Shown here piece after piece: positions 36,407-44,673 of a DNA stretch of 64,000 bases. This stretch comes from Oceanipulchritudo coccoides (GTDB lineage Bacteria; Verrucomicrobiota; Verrucomicrobiia; Opitutales; Oceanipulchritudinaceae). The notes beneath the pieces are model-generated. The model made no database searches, was not told the DNA's origin, and was given only the letters and a program-made list of their open reading frames with translations. The translations under genes and the position numbers were made by a program. The stretch's first letter is position 1. Every line of letters starts with the position of its first letter. The stretch is from NCBI RefSeq assembly GCF_010500615.1, contig NZ_JAAGNX010000001.1:310001-374000 (forward strand). Direction: 5' to 3'.

Positions 36407-39205
36407 ATGAGGTGGATACAATTAGTGCTATGGAGTATCATTCCCACCCAGGTCTTTGGGTTGGTTCTGGTCAACACGCGCCTCCACCCTTCTGCTTCCT
36501 TTGAAGATAGCTCTGTTTTGCAACTGGAACTGCGTGACTTCTTCCAGATGTATGAGGCTCCTGGCCCGGTCGCAACCATGACCATCCGGAAACCAATCCA
36601 GCTGGGTTGGACGGTTTTCAGTATTAACGGAAACGACGTAGAAATGATGAAATACCAGCTTGCTAGCGGCGGTGATTACAATGACCCGTATGCAGTCAGT
36701 GCAAGTGAATTTGAGTGGACTGAACACACTGTCGAGTACCAGCTTTTCGCGGATGAAGCCCCTGTAACTGTTGCCAATTTTAAGACTTATGCTGATGACG
36801 GATACTACAACAACACTATAGTCCACCGCAATGAATCTACAGGCCAGCTTTTTGGTGTAGATGGACTCGAGACGTTCTCACCCTTACCGATCATTCAATC
36901 CGGAGGATTCCGGCTTTATGACACAGATGATTACTTGCTAGAGTGGGTAGATGCTCGCCCTCCTATCATTTTTGAGGAAACCCGGCAAAGTACCAAGGGG
37001 ACGATTGCCATGGCGCGGACTGCAGCGTTGGATTCAGCGACTTCCCAGTTTTTTATTAACCTTGAAGATAACTCCCAAGCGTGGGGTTCGGCTTATTCTG
37101 TCTTTGGTGAACTCTTAGATCCTGAAGGAGACCAACCGATCTTGGACGATTTTGCTAATACTGATGTCTACGATCTTTCAACGCCCAAGCCATCCGGCCA
37201 ACCAAATGTCTTTGCTGGACTTCCGTTTAGCTCAATACCTCTGTATACTCCAAATTGGAATGAAAAGACAAGCTATATTCGTTTTACAGGTGTCAGTGTA
37301 AGTAATGGAAACCCAGAAGGAATCAGCTACAGCTGGGAATGGGTTGAGGGACATGAAGCCAGTGAATCATTTTCAATTGAACTTGCAGGTTCTTCTTTGA
37401 ACATTTCAAGCACGAGTGCGGGAACTGGAAAAATCCGAGTTTACGGAACCTCCTCAGGTCAAACAAAAAGTTTCGATATTGATTTGGCCTCTACTGTAAC
37501 AAACTTGGTCACCTTTTCACTCACCACCGAAGTGGATCCCCTTGGCGCTGGTGTGATTTCTCAAAGCGGGTCAGGGATATATCAAGAGGGCGAAGAAGTA
37601 TCAGTTACGGTGCAGGCCAATCCAGGCTATGTTTTCTCTAGTTGGGGTGGGGATTTCTCAGGATCTGCAAATCCCTTAAATTTCTCAATGGATTCGGACA
37701 AGTACCTTTTAGCGAATTTTTTATATGATATTAATGATGATGACGAGGATGGCTTATCAAATTATGAGGAGAGTGTTGTCTATGGTACAAATCCAAACCT
37801 GCCAGACACAGATTCGGACGGACTGACTGACTCCGATGAATTATTCACTTACTTAACTGATCCTTTGAAGTCAGATACAGACGGCGATGGTCTAGGTGAT
37901 TATGGAGAGGTAATTTCACTTCCAACAAATCCTCTACTGCCAGATACAGATTTTGACGGATTGAATGATTTTGAGGAGGTTACCGTTTATCCTACAGATC
38001 CTATTGCCGGAGACACCGATGGAGACGGGCTGACGGATGGCCAGGAGGTTTTGACCTACCTTACCGATCCCATGTTGATCGACTCAGACATGGACGGCTT
38101 TAACGACAAGTTCGAGATTGAAACAGGATACGATCCCACCACTGCCTTAAGCGTTCCTCCAACCAGTTCAGGCATCCTGACGGCTGTAGAGTTTTTCTTT
38201 AATGCAGAGTTGGGCACCACTTACCGGATCGAGGCCTCTACCGATCTTGATAACTGGGAGGTCATTGAGAGCGGCATTGAAGGAACTGGCGCGGCTATTC
38301 ACCGCCTCTATTCCATGATCGGGCAAGAGAAGCGTTTTCTGCGGGCCGAGCCAGAAACATATCCGGAGCCAGATGCCTCCATGTCCCTCATCTCTGTTGG
38401 CACCTTTACTATGGGCAGCCCGGACGACGAGATTGGGCGTCAAGATGACGAGACCCAACACACGGTGACGTTGACGAAGGCGTTCTACCTACAGACAACC
38501 GAAGTTACCAAGGCGCAATGGGACGAAGTAGCAGCAGAGGGACCGGCGCGGGACTACACGGATTTACCTGCCGGGCGCAATGGCTACAATGGGGATGCCA
38601 GCCTGACACACCCGGTGACGGAGGTGTCGTGGTACGATGTGGTCAAGTGGCTGAACCTGAAGAGCGAGCTGGAAGGGCTGACGCCCTGCTACACCGTTGG
38701 TGGAGTGGTTATGAAGACTGGAACATCTATCCCAGATTGCGACTTTGATGCCAATGGTTACCGACTGCCCACGGAGTCGGAGTGGGAATATGCCTGCCGC
38801 GCGGGGACCAGCACCGCCTTTTACAACGGTCCGATCACCTACACTGGCGAATCACCTGTCGATCCGATTCTGGACGAGATCGGCTGGTATAGAGGCAATA
38901 GCGGAATCAACACGCATCCAGTGGGTCGCAAGCAGGCAAATGCTTGGGGCCTGTACGATATGTCGGGCAATGTGTTTGAATGGTGCTGGGATTGGGCTGC
39001 CACCTATCCGGGCACCGTGACGGATCCCACTGGCACCGCCTCGGGCGCGCGCCGGGCGATCCGGGGTGGCAACTTCGGCAGCAACTTCGGCACCAACTTA
39101 GGCAGCTACGCACGGGACTGCCGATCTGCCGCCCGCTTCAACCGCATCCCAGGCATCGTCTACCACGACCAAGGCTTCCGACCCGCCCGCTCCGCGTCGC
39201 CCTAA
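36407..39205 (+). CDS. Secreted cyclophilin-TSP3-SUMF fusion protein
   Basis: 932 residues from the ATG at 36407, which begins a good signal peptide (MRWIQLVLWSIIPTQVFG); a TTG at 36308 in the same frame is possible. Residues ~105-250 are a cyclophilin-type peptidyl-prolyl isomerase domain (VTVANFKTYADDGYYNNTIV, ATSQFFINLEDN). Next come an InlB-type beta repeat at ~369-441 (NPGYVFSSWGGDFSGSANPL), thrombospondin-3 repeats (~443-575) and a SUMF module (~660-932) ending RGGNFGSNFGTNLGSYARDC and GFRPARS. The SUMF part is visibly richer in G and C than the rest and closely resembles the module of the gene at 26441-27883, suggesting a swapped domain. One FGE cysteine is missing. Confidence 0.8.
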   Translation: MRWIQLVLWSIIPTQVFGLVLVNTRLHPSASFEDSSVLQLELRDFFQMYEAPGPVATMTIRKPIQLGWTVFSINGNDVEMMKYQLASGGDYNDPYAVSASEFEWTEHTVEYQLFADEAPVTVANFKTYADDGYYNNTIVHRNESTGQLFGVDGLETFSPLPIIQSGGFRLYDTDDYLLEWVDARPPIIFEETRQSTKGTIAMARTAALDSATSQFFINLEDNSQAWGSAYSVFGELLDPEGDQPILDDFANTDVYDLSTPKPSGQPNVFAGLPFSSIPLYTPNWNEKTSYIRFTGVSVSNGNPEGISYSWEWVEGHEASESFSIELAGSSLNISSTSAGTGKIRVYGTSSGQTKSFDIDLASTVTNLVTFSLTTEVDPLGAGVISQSGSGIYQEGEEVSVTVQANPGYVFSSWGGDFSGSANPLNFSMDSDKYLLANFLYDINDDDEDGLSNYEESVVYGTNPNLPDTDSDGLTDSDELFTYLTDPLKSDTDGDGLGDYGEVISLPTNPLLPDTDFDGLNDFEEVTVYPTDPIAGDTDGDGLTDGQEVLTYLTDPMLIDSDMDGFNDKFEIETGYDPTTALSVPPTSSGILTAVEFFFNAELGTTYRIEASTDLDNWEVIESGIEGTGAAIHRLYSMIGQEKRFLRAEPETYPEPDASMSLISVGTFTMGSPDDEIGRQDDETQHTVTLTKAFYLQTTEVTKAQWDEVAAEGPARDYTDLPAGRNGYNGDASLTHPVTEVSWYDVVKWLNLKSELEGLTPCYTVGGVVMKTGTSIPDCDFDANGYRLPTESEWEYACRAGTSTAFYNGPITYTGESPVDPILDEIGWYRGNSGINTHPVGRKQANAWGLYDMSGNVFEWCWDWAATYPGTVTDPTGTASGARRAIRGGNFGSNFGTNLGSYARDCRSAARFNRIPGIVYHDQGFRPARSASP

Positions 39206-39260
39206 GGTGCGCAGTGAACCGGAGTGCTTTTGTGCTCAAAGGATAACGAATGTAGCTTCC

Positions 39261-39301
39261 ACTAGGCCGCAATCCTCGTGACGTGCCGCGATTGGCCTAG
39301 T
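39261..39301. terminator. Hairpin downstream of the SUMF-gene cluster
   Basis: ACTAGGC...GCCTAGT with an inner CAATC/GATTG stem, 55 bases past the stop of the cyclophilin-SUMF gene. There is no clear T run, so terminator function is tentative. Confidence 0.4.
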
Positions 39302-39340
39302 CATTGTAAAGCGCCGCAAGCGGTAGTGACCTGACCCCTT

Positions 39341-39381
39341 TGACGTGCTCCCCAAAAGCTGACCTGGGCTTGATGAGAAGT
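39341..39381 (+). repeat. 41-bp direct repeat, right copy (IS-end-like)
   Basis: 37 of 41 bases match 29666-29706, same orientation, enclosing the three large SUMF genes. It is directly preceded by a TGACCTGACCCC stretch of similar flavour. Confidence 0.7.
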
Positions 39382-39414
39382 ATAGAAGTTTTTCTACCTT
39401 TCTGTTTTCTTTGG

Positions 39415-40089
39415 TTACTGTGACCTGTCGATAAGTTCGGTTATGTATTCAATTTGTTTCCTATAAAATTTCCGGGAGCCATACCACCGAAGTGGAGTGA
39501 GGTGTTTGCTATGACACTGTCCTAGGCGGCGACCACTACAGCAGGGGCATGGCCTCTTGTTCGCTTTATTCTTCTTAATCGCTAACAGCTTGAGTGCTTC
39601 AATACACTGCTTCGCACCTTTAAGGCGAAAGCGTCGCTCGTAGTCGAGGATCAGTCCAGACACTCCATGCTCTAGTTCACCGACGGGTAGTTGACCTTCT
39701 TGTTGCTGGTAGCTGTGATTATAGAGGTAGGGGATTATGAGCCGGTCGACCAGCCCTTCCAATGTAGGCTGCTGAGTTATCTCTACCTGAATTCCTATCG
39801 GGCTTCCCAAGCACAGGCTGTTGTCGGACATTTTATGATAGTCAGCTGCTATTCGGCCGTTGGTCTCGTAAACCGAGGGCTGCCCTTCCGGGAAACTGCC
39901 CGGAACGACTATTCGAAGCTGGTATTGATCGGTTATCTCATCGAAGCCAGCTTTGGTTGCGCGGAAAAGCATCTGCCCCTCGAACTGCAGACCGCAGTCC
40001 GAGAGGTGGGTGAGCCGGAGCCCCGGAAAACGCTCCTGGAACTCCGCCAGGCCCAAAGCAGCATGACGCTTTTCGCACGGATCTCTCAT
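39415..40089 (-). CDS. CBASS E2-like ubiquitin-conjugating-type protein with SEC-C motif
   Basis: 224 residues from the ATG at 40089, which overlaps the CD-NTase stop as TAATG; a TTG twelve bases upstream is less likely. The fold signatures are E2-like: QLRIVVPGSFPEGQPSVY, then DYHKMSDNSLCLGSP with the presumed catalytic Cys93. The C-terminus has a SEC-C-type zinc motif, PCPCCSGRRLGQCH (Cys181, Cys183, Cys192, His193). In type II-short CBASS a stand-alone E2-like protein joins the cyclase C-terminus to a target and primes it; there is no E1-like or JAB deconjugase partner in this operon. It is the third gene of the minus-strand CBASS operon. Confidence 0.78.
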   Translation of the reverse strand: MRDPCEKRHAALGLAEFQERFPGLRLTHLSDCGLQFEGQMLFRATKAGFDEITDQYQLRIVVPGSFPEGQPSVYETNGRIAADYHKMSDNSLCLGSPIGIQVEITQQPTLEGLVDRLIIPYLYNHSYQQQEGQLPVGELEHGVSGLILDYERRFRLKGAKQCIEALKLLAIKKNKANKRPCPCCSGRRLGQCHSKHLTPLRWYGSRKFYRKQIEYITELIDRSQ

Positions 40090-41249
40090 TACGGTGCCCA
40101 AGATGACGGTGCCGAATCAGAAACCTTGGTTACCCCAACAATCGAAGGTGCACCCACAGCACTTCCGAGCACCTTCCTGGCCGCATCAGAGCTCAGAGTT
40201 AACCGAAAGTCATTTTTACATGCCTCGATGAGTTCGGCTTCGGTGGTTGCCCGTCCGAGATAGGCGAAGGCCTCACGCGCCTGACGCAGCCAGTTCCAGA
40301 AGTTATTCTCCTTAGTGGCATCCCAGCGATCAGTGAAGTCTTCGGTCGGGTCGACTGGATTGGGTATCCTTGGCTTCGAAGCCGAAACGAAGTCACCCAT
40401 TCGACTCAATACTCCCGCGATTGCCTCGGCGATGTCAGCTTCACCTTGGTAGGCTCTGGCCGCAAGGGTTGTTAGGATGATCGAGATCGGCTTTCCGTCG
40501 GGGTCATCCTTGAACATCTGGTCCCTATGGCGTTTTAGCAACTGCACGACGCGCTGTAAGGGAGTCTTGAGCGCGTAGGCTGGAATTTTATCGGTCGAAC
40601 CATAGGACTTGCTCTCAAGGAGTATCTTGCGGGATGAGGTGGCATGACCACCGACGTCCATGCGCTCTTCGAACCAGAGAGCGAATCCACGAGGATTACT
40701 ACGTGGCCAGTCGGGGCTGATTTGCGCGTAGTTGCTTTCCTCCTTGTCGGTGATGTTGATTGCCTCATCCACTTGTCGCTTATCAACCCTGGCTTCCAGA
40801 AGCAGCTGGCGATACCGCTCACCTGCAGGAATGCCGGGAAGGACATCCATATGGAAGTTCACATCGTCCTGATACTGCTGGGTCCAGCAGCGCCTTTTTT
40901 CCTTGGGTGGCTGTTTGAACCCCTGAGCTTTCGAATAGGAAATCACCTCCTCGCCGATAAGTTCCTTCAGGTCTTTTTGGGTCAGGTTTTCCTTGTTCGC
41001 CAGGACCCGGCACACGAGATCCAGGTCGTAGCCCTCGTCCGGAAATATAGGCCGTGTAACTGTTCCGAGGCGGAAGGATCCTTGGGGATGAACTAGCGGG
41101 TCAAGATGCCTGATCGCGGATTGAGGTCGATGAAAGTGATCCGCCATCGACTTGTAGCGAGCCACTGCCTTGTCGTAGTAACTCGGTGGAATATCCAGAA
41201 GCTCAATAAGCTCCCGGAGCGTTTTTGTTATTTGATCTTTATTTTTCAT
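40089..41249 (-). CDS. CBASS CD-NTase (cGAS/DncV-like nucleotidyltransferase)
   Basis: 386 residues from the ATG at 41249, which has a GGGGAG ribosome site; a longer in-frame start overlaps the effector gene. The nucleotidyltransferase core is clear: HPQGSFRLGT (Gly57-Ser58), the metal-binding pair in YDLDLVCRV (Asp75, Asp77) and the third acidic residue Asp135 in NFHMDVLPGIP. A helical OAS1-C-like half follows. Such enzymes make cyclic di- or trinucleotides when phage infects, and these activate the effector. The exact product cannot be read from the sequence. The C-terminus, the expected conjugation point for the E2-like protein, reads SAPSSWAP. It lies 4 bases after the HNH-SAVED gene. Confidence 0.88.
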   Translation of the reverse strand: MKNKDQITKTLRELIELLDIPPSYYDKAVARYKSMADHFHRPQSAIRHLDPLVHPQGSFRLGTVTRPIFPDEGYDLDLVCRVLANKENLTQKDLKELIGEEVISYSKAQGFKQPPKEKRRCWTQQYQDDVNFHMDVLPGIPAGERYRQLLLEARVDKRQVDEAINITDKEESNYAQISPDWPRSNPRGFALWFEERMDVGGHATSSRKILLESKSYGSTDKIPAYALKTPLQRVVQLLKRHRDQMFKDDPDGKPISIILTTLAARAYQGEADIAEAIAGVLSRMGDFVSASKPRIPNPVDPTEDFTDRWDATKENNFWNWLRQAREAFAYLGRATTEAELIEACKNDFRLTLSSDAARKVLGSAVGAPSIVGVTKVSDSAPSSWAP

Positions 41250-41253
41250 AAAT

Positions 41254-42474
41254 TCAGCTCCCCGCTGCTTGCAGGTCCGCGCCCACGATTTGGATCGTCT
41301 TGTTAAACCCGCCAAGATCCCTGTTTTGATCGTAGATCAGCCAGTCCATGTCGGCCTTCGGCTGACGTATACGTCCGAGCTCTACCATTGTTGATGCGGG
41401 TGCCGCTGGGAATATTGATAGAGTGGTATCGTCCCCGTGCGCGGTCTTGATTTCGTCGAGGAGTTTTCGGACGACTCGACGGAAAACTGCTAGGTCCTGG
41501 CGCGAGCGTATGCACCCTTGTATAGGCTGAGGAATTGTCACTCGCCAGATCGCGGCATCATCACCCAGCACCCGGTGGATTCTCGAGTCGTCGATGGTGG
41601 CACTCAGCGAGAAAACCAGAGCGGGCGGGCCGCTAGTTTCTTGTGGTTTCTCCACCTTTATCTCAACGGTCTTCTTCTCATTAGGCCAAGCCCAGCCCTT
41701 GGGTTCCCTGTGAGGCTCGTAAACCGCCACATCCCTAATCTCGGTAAGAAGCGTACCTAGACTGATGAGCAGCGGCATTGGCGCTATTGCGAATACCGAT
41801 AGGTGCTCAATCTCCCTGCTTTCGAGTCTATCATGCACCTTGCGTCCGAACTTACGCTGTAGGTCTCTCACCTCAGACTGCCAGAAGTCAGCATCTCTTT
41901 CTGTCGAGTCGCTTCCCAACGTTGAAAGTTCAATCGGGATGCTCTCCGCCGGGTAGCGATCGGGAAACATTGCCTTGGCAGCTCGATCAAAACTGAGGGG
42001 GGAGTGCACTCCACCGATTGCACGGCCATACAGAATCACGTGGCTCTTGTGGTCCGGATCAATGCCGGTTACTAGTTCCACGCGTTCTTCATGGGCGGCT
42101 TTCCAGTCTTGGAGGAGTTGGACAGAATAGCGCGTTCCCGAAGCTTGCTCGTTGTCGATTGTTTTGTGACAGTCGTGGCAGGCAAGCAGGAGATTTTTGA
42201 AGGTGTTCAGGTGGTCCTCATCAATTCCTTCATTTCCTCTTGGGCCGTTATCGCTGAAGGAATAGATGTGTGCAGCTTCTGCTATGTTCACAGGCTCATG
42301 CGTGTGTGGGTTCTTCCATAGGGGCTTATTGCAGCCGCGGAACTGGCATCGGCCGCCCGAGCGGCCCCAAAGCATGTGCCGGTCAACGTCTTTGATGTGT
42401 CTACTCTTCGTGACATCCTTGAGCTCGGTATCCTCACTCGGGACTTCTTTTGCAATGCAGGTTTCTGAATTCAT
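41254..42474 (-). CDS. CBASS effector: HNH endonuclease fused to SAVED (Cap5-like)
   Basis: About 406 residues from the ATG at 42474. The N-terminal HNH nuclease has zinc cysteines (CQFRGC and CHDCH), the AAHIYSF motif and the NLLLAC motif. The C-terminal SAVED domain, which senses cyclic nucleotides, includes HLSVFAIAPMPLLISLG, YEPHREPKGWAW and LVFSLSATIDDSRI. On ligand binding such proteins oligomerise and degrade DNA, killing the infected cell. A nearby upstream ATG at 42492 lies inside the promoter, so 42474 is preferred; transcription would then start at the initiation codon. It is the first gene of the CBASS operon and is divergent from the restriction-modification operon. Confidence 0.88.
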   Translation of the reverse strand: MNSETCIAKEVPSEDTELKDVTKSRHIKDVDRHMLWGRSGGRCQFRGCNKPLWKNPHTHEPVNIAEAAHIYSFSDNGPRGNEGIDEDHLNTFKNLLLACHDCHKTIDNEQASGTRYSVQLLQDWKAAHEERVELVTGIDPDHKSHVILYGRAIGGVHSPLSFDRAAKAMFPDRYPAESIPIELSTLGSDSTERDADFWQSEVRDLQRKFGRKVHDRLESREIEHLSVFAIAPMPLLISLGTLLTEIRDVAVYEPHREPKGWAWPNEKKTVEIKVEKPQETSGPPALVFSLSATIDDSRIHRVLGDDAAIWRVTIPQPIQGCIRSRQDLAVFRRVVRKLLDEIKTAHGDDTTLSIFPAAPASTMVELGRIRQPKADMDWLIYDQNRDLGGFNKTIQIVGADLQAAGS

Positions 42475-42480
42475 AAACGC

Positions 42481-42510
42481 AGTATAAGGCATACCGCATC
42501 AAATTGTCAA
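42481..42510 (-). promoter_or_regulatory. Sigma70-type promoter of the CBASS operon
   Basis: On the minus strand, TTGACA (42510-42505), an 18-base spacer and TATACT (42486-42481). The start point expected 7 bases downstream is 42474, the A of the effector's ATG, which would give a leaderless message. Confidence 0.65.
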
Positions 42511-42567
42511 GGTTTTTTGTTGATTTAGAATCAGTTTCATGCATACTGCTAGTAATTAAGGGATATA

Positions 42568-43143
42568 ATGGACTATAAAATCTCAGAAATCGCCACGATC
42601 AGCGCGGGCTACCAGTCCCGCAAAGCCATCAAAAATGACCCCGACGGGAGTCACTGTCTCCTCCAGATCCGCGACTTTAATCCAGAGCGCACGCACATCG
42701 ACCCGTCTGACATGATTCGCTTAACTCCGACTTCTTCCAACCGAGACGAATCCCTACGGTCAGGCGACGTTGTTTTTCTATCACGGGGTCAGAAGAATTT
42801 TGCATTTGCAGTTCCAGAATTCCCGGAGCCCACCCTGGCTGGTTCTTATTTTTTTGTCCTCCGGCCGAAACAGGAGGTCACCGGCACTTATCTCGCGTGG
42901 TATCTAAACCAACCGGCAGCTCAGTATCACTTTAAGCGATTGTCCACTGTAGGCGCCCATATGCCTATCGTGACCCGGGACGTGGTGGAGAGCCTGAAGC
43001 TCCCTATACCCTCTATGGAGATCCAGCAGAAGATTATCAAGCTGAGTGCTCTGGCCGATGAGCAAGCCCAACTCCTTGCCCAACTTGCCAAGAAGAAGCA
43101 TTCCCTAGCCAATGCCGCCTGCATGCACGCAACGCATCTCTAG
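42568..43143 (+). CDS. Single-TRD HsdS-like specificity protein
   Basis: 191 residues, about half the length of a type I specificity subunit. It has one target-recognition domain (FLSRGQKNFAFAVPEFPEPT, AGSYFFVLRPK, VGAHMPIVTRDVVESLKLPI) and one coiled-coil conserved region (SALADEQAQLLAQLAKKKHS). The start ATG at 42568 has an AAGGG ribosome site. It lies 21 bases before hsdM in the same direction, so it should be co-expressed with a complete two-TRD HsdS further downstream. It could dimerise to form an alternative specificity subunit, act as a decoy or modulator, or be a relic of an older hsdS. Confidence 0.75.
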   Translation: MDYKISEIATISAGYQSRKAIKNDPDGSHCLLQIRDFNPERTHIDPSDMIRLTPTSSNRDESLRSGDVVFLSRGQKNFAFAVPEFPEPTLAGSYFFVLRPKQEVTGTYLAWYLNQPAAQYHFKRLSTVGAHMPIVTRDVVESLKLPIPSMEIQQKIIKLSALADEQAQLLAQLAKKKHSLANAACMHATHL

Positions 43144-43164
43144 AATCCTAAACCATCACATCCC

Positions 43165-44673
43165 ATGAACGACCAACAAACCAAAGACGAGATCTTCAAC
43201 GTGATCTGGAGCGCCTGCGACACCTTCCGCGGGGTGATCGATCCGGGCTTCTACAAGGACTACATCCTGACCCTGCTGTTCGTGAAATACCTGAGCGACG
43301 TGCGGAAGTCGAAGCTCGAGGAATACGAAAAGAAATACAAAGGCGACCAGACCCGCATCGACCGCGCCATGTCGCGGGAGCGCTTCGTGGTCCCGGAGGA
43401 CTGCACCTTCGAGCACCTCTACGCCCACCGGGACGACAGCGAGATCGGCCAGCACATCAACACGGTCTTGGAGAAGATCGAGGATGCTAACAAGGCCAAG
43501 CTCCACAACGTGTTCCGGAACATCGACTTCAACAGTGAGGCCAACCTCGGCAAGACCCGCCAGCGCAACCAACGGCTCAAGACGGTGCTCGAGGACTTCG
43601 CCAACAAGAAACTCGACCTGCGGCCCGAGCGGGTCGGCCACATGGACATCGTCGGCGACGTTTACGAATACCTGATCGCGCGCTTCGCCGCCCAGGCCGG
43701 GAAGAAGGCCGGCGAGTTCTACACCCCCTCCGAGGTCTCGGAGACGCTTGCCCGCCTCGTGGCGCCGGAGGATGGCGACCGCATCTGCGACCCCACCTGC
43801 GGTTCGGGTTCGCTCCTCATCAAGGCCGCCCAGCAGGTCGGTGCGAGAAACTTCTCGCTTTATGGGCAGGAGATGAACGGAAGTACCTGGGCGCTGTGCA
43901 AGATGAACATGTTCCTCCACGAGGTCGATGCCGCTCGCATCGAGTGGGAGGACACCATCCGCCACCCGCAACTGGTCGAGAACGACGCCCTGATGAAGTT
44001 CGACGTCGTAGTCGCCAATCCGCCCTTCAGTCTGGACAAGTGGGGGCAGGAGATCGCCGCCACTGATCAATACAACCGTTTCCACGCAGGTGTACCCCCG
44101 AAGAGCAAGGGGGATTGGGCCTTCATCAGCCACATGGTCGCCACTGCGGTGGAGGGCAAGGGCCGGGTCGGCGTGGTCGTGCCCCACGGGGTACTCTTCC
44201 GGGGCGGCCAGGAGGGCAAAATCCGTCAATACATGATCGAGCAGAACACCCTCGCCGGGGTTGTGGGCTTACCTGCCAACCTGTTCTATGGTGCCGGTAT
44301 CCCGGCCGCGCTCATGATCTTCGACAAGGGACGCACGCCCGGGGCGAAGGAGGACGTATTCTTCATCGACGCCTCTCGCGAGTTCGCGCAGGGCACCAAC
44401 CAAAACCGGCTCCGCAAGGAGGACATGGACAAGATCGTCGAGACCTTCCACAACCGAACCGTCATCGACAAATACTCCCACCTCGCGAGCTTCGAGGAAA
44501 TCGAGGAGAACGATTTCAACCTGAACATCCCCCGCTACGTCGATACCTTTGAGCCGGAGCCCGAGATTGATATGGAAGAGGTGCAGAAGGATATCGAGCG
44601 CATCAATAGCGAACTGGCCGAGGTTGAGGCGAAGATGGACGGCTACCTGAAGGAGCTGGGATTCAAATCATGA
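43165..44673 (+). CDS. hsdM: Type I restriction-modification DNA methyltransferase HsdM
   Basis: 502 residues. N-terminal HsdM helical domain (FYKDYILTLLFVKYLSDVRK), then the methyltransferase with SAM motif I DPTCGSGSLL (Asp209) and catalytic NPPF (Asn285), as in N6-adenine methylases. FYTPSEVSETLARLV is the classical GEFYTP segment. It methylates adenine at the site set by HsdS and forms part of the M2S or R2M2S complex. It overlaps hsdS by 4 bases (ATGA). Codon use is markedly GC-rich compared with the upstream solo HsdS-like gene and the first half of hsdS, which fits mosaic assembly of the operon. Confidence 0.94.
   Translation: MNDQQTKDEIFNVIWSACDTFRGVIDPGFYKDYILTLLFVKYLSDVRKSKLEEYEKKYKGDQTRIDRAMSRERFVVPEDCTFEHLYAHRDDSEIGQHINTVLEKIEDANKAKLHNVFRNIDFNSEANLGKTRQRNQRLKTVLEDFANKKLDLRPERVGHMDIVGDVYEYLIARFAAQAGKKAGEFYTPSEVSETLARLVAPEDGDRICDPTCGSGSLLIKAAQQVGARNFSLYGQEMNGSTWALCKMNMFLHEVDAARIEWEDTIRHPQLVENDALMKFDVVVANPPFSLDKWGQEIAATDQYNRFHAGVPPKSKGDWAFISHMVATAVEGKGRVGVVVPHGVLFRGGQEGKIRQYMIEQNTLAGVVGLPANLFYGAGIPAALMIFDKGRTPGAKEDVFFIDASREFAQGTNQNRLRKEDMDKIVETFHNRTVIDKYSHLASFEEIEENDFNLNIPRYVDTFEPEPEIDMEEVQKDIERINSELAEVEAKMDGYLKELGFKS

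Noticed and set aside
26441..39205. Active formylglycine-generating enzymes for sulfatase maturation
   Set aside because: All four SUMF modules keep only one of the two active-site cysteines, and no sulfatase gene is in the window.
43156..44229. Long minus-strand frame opposite hsdM
   Set aside because: hsdM is a full, motif-complete gene; the antisense frame is low-complexity Val/Leu/Asp-rich shadow sequence.
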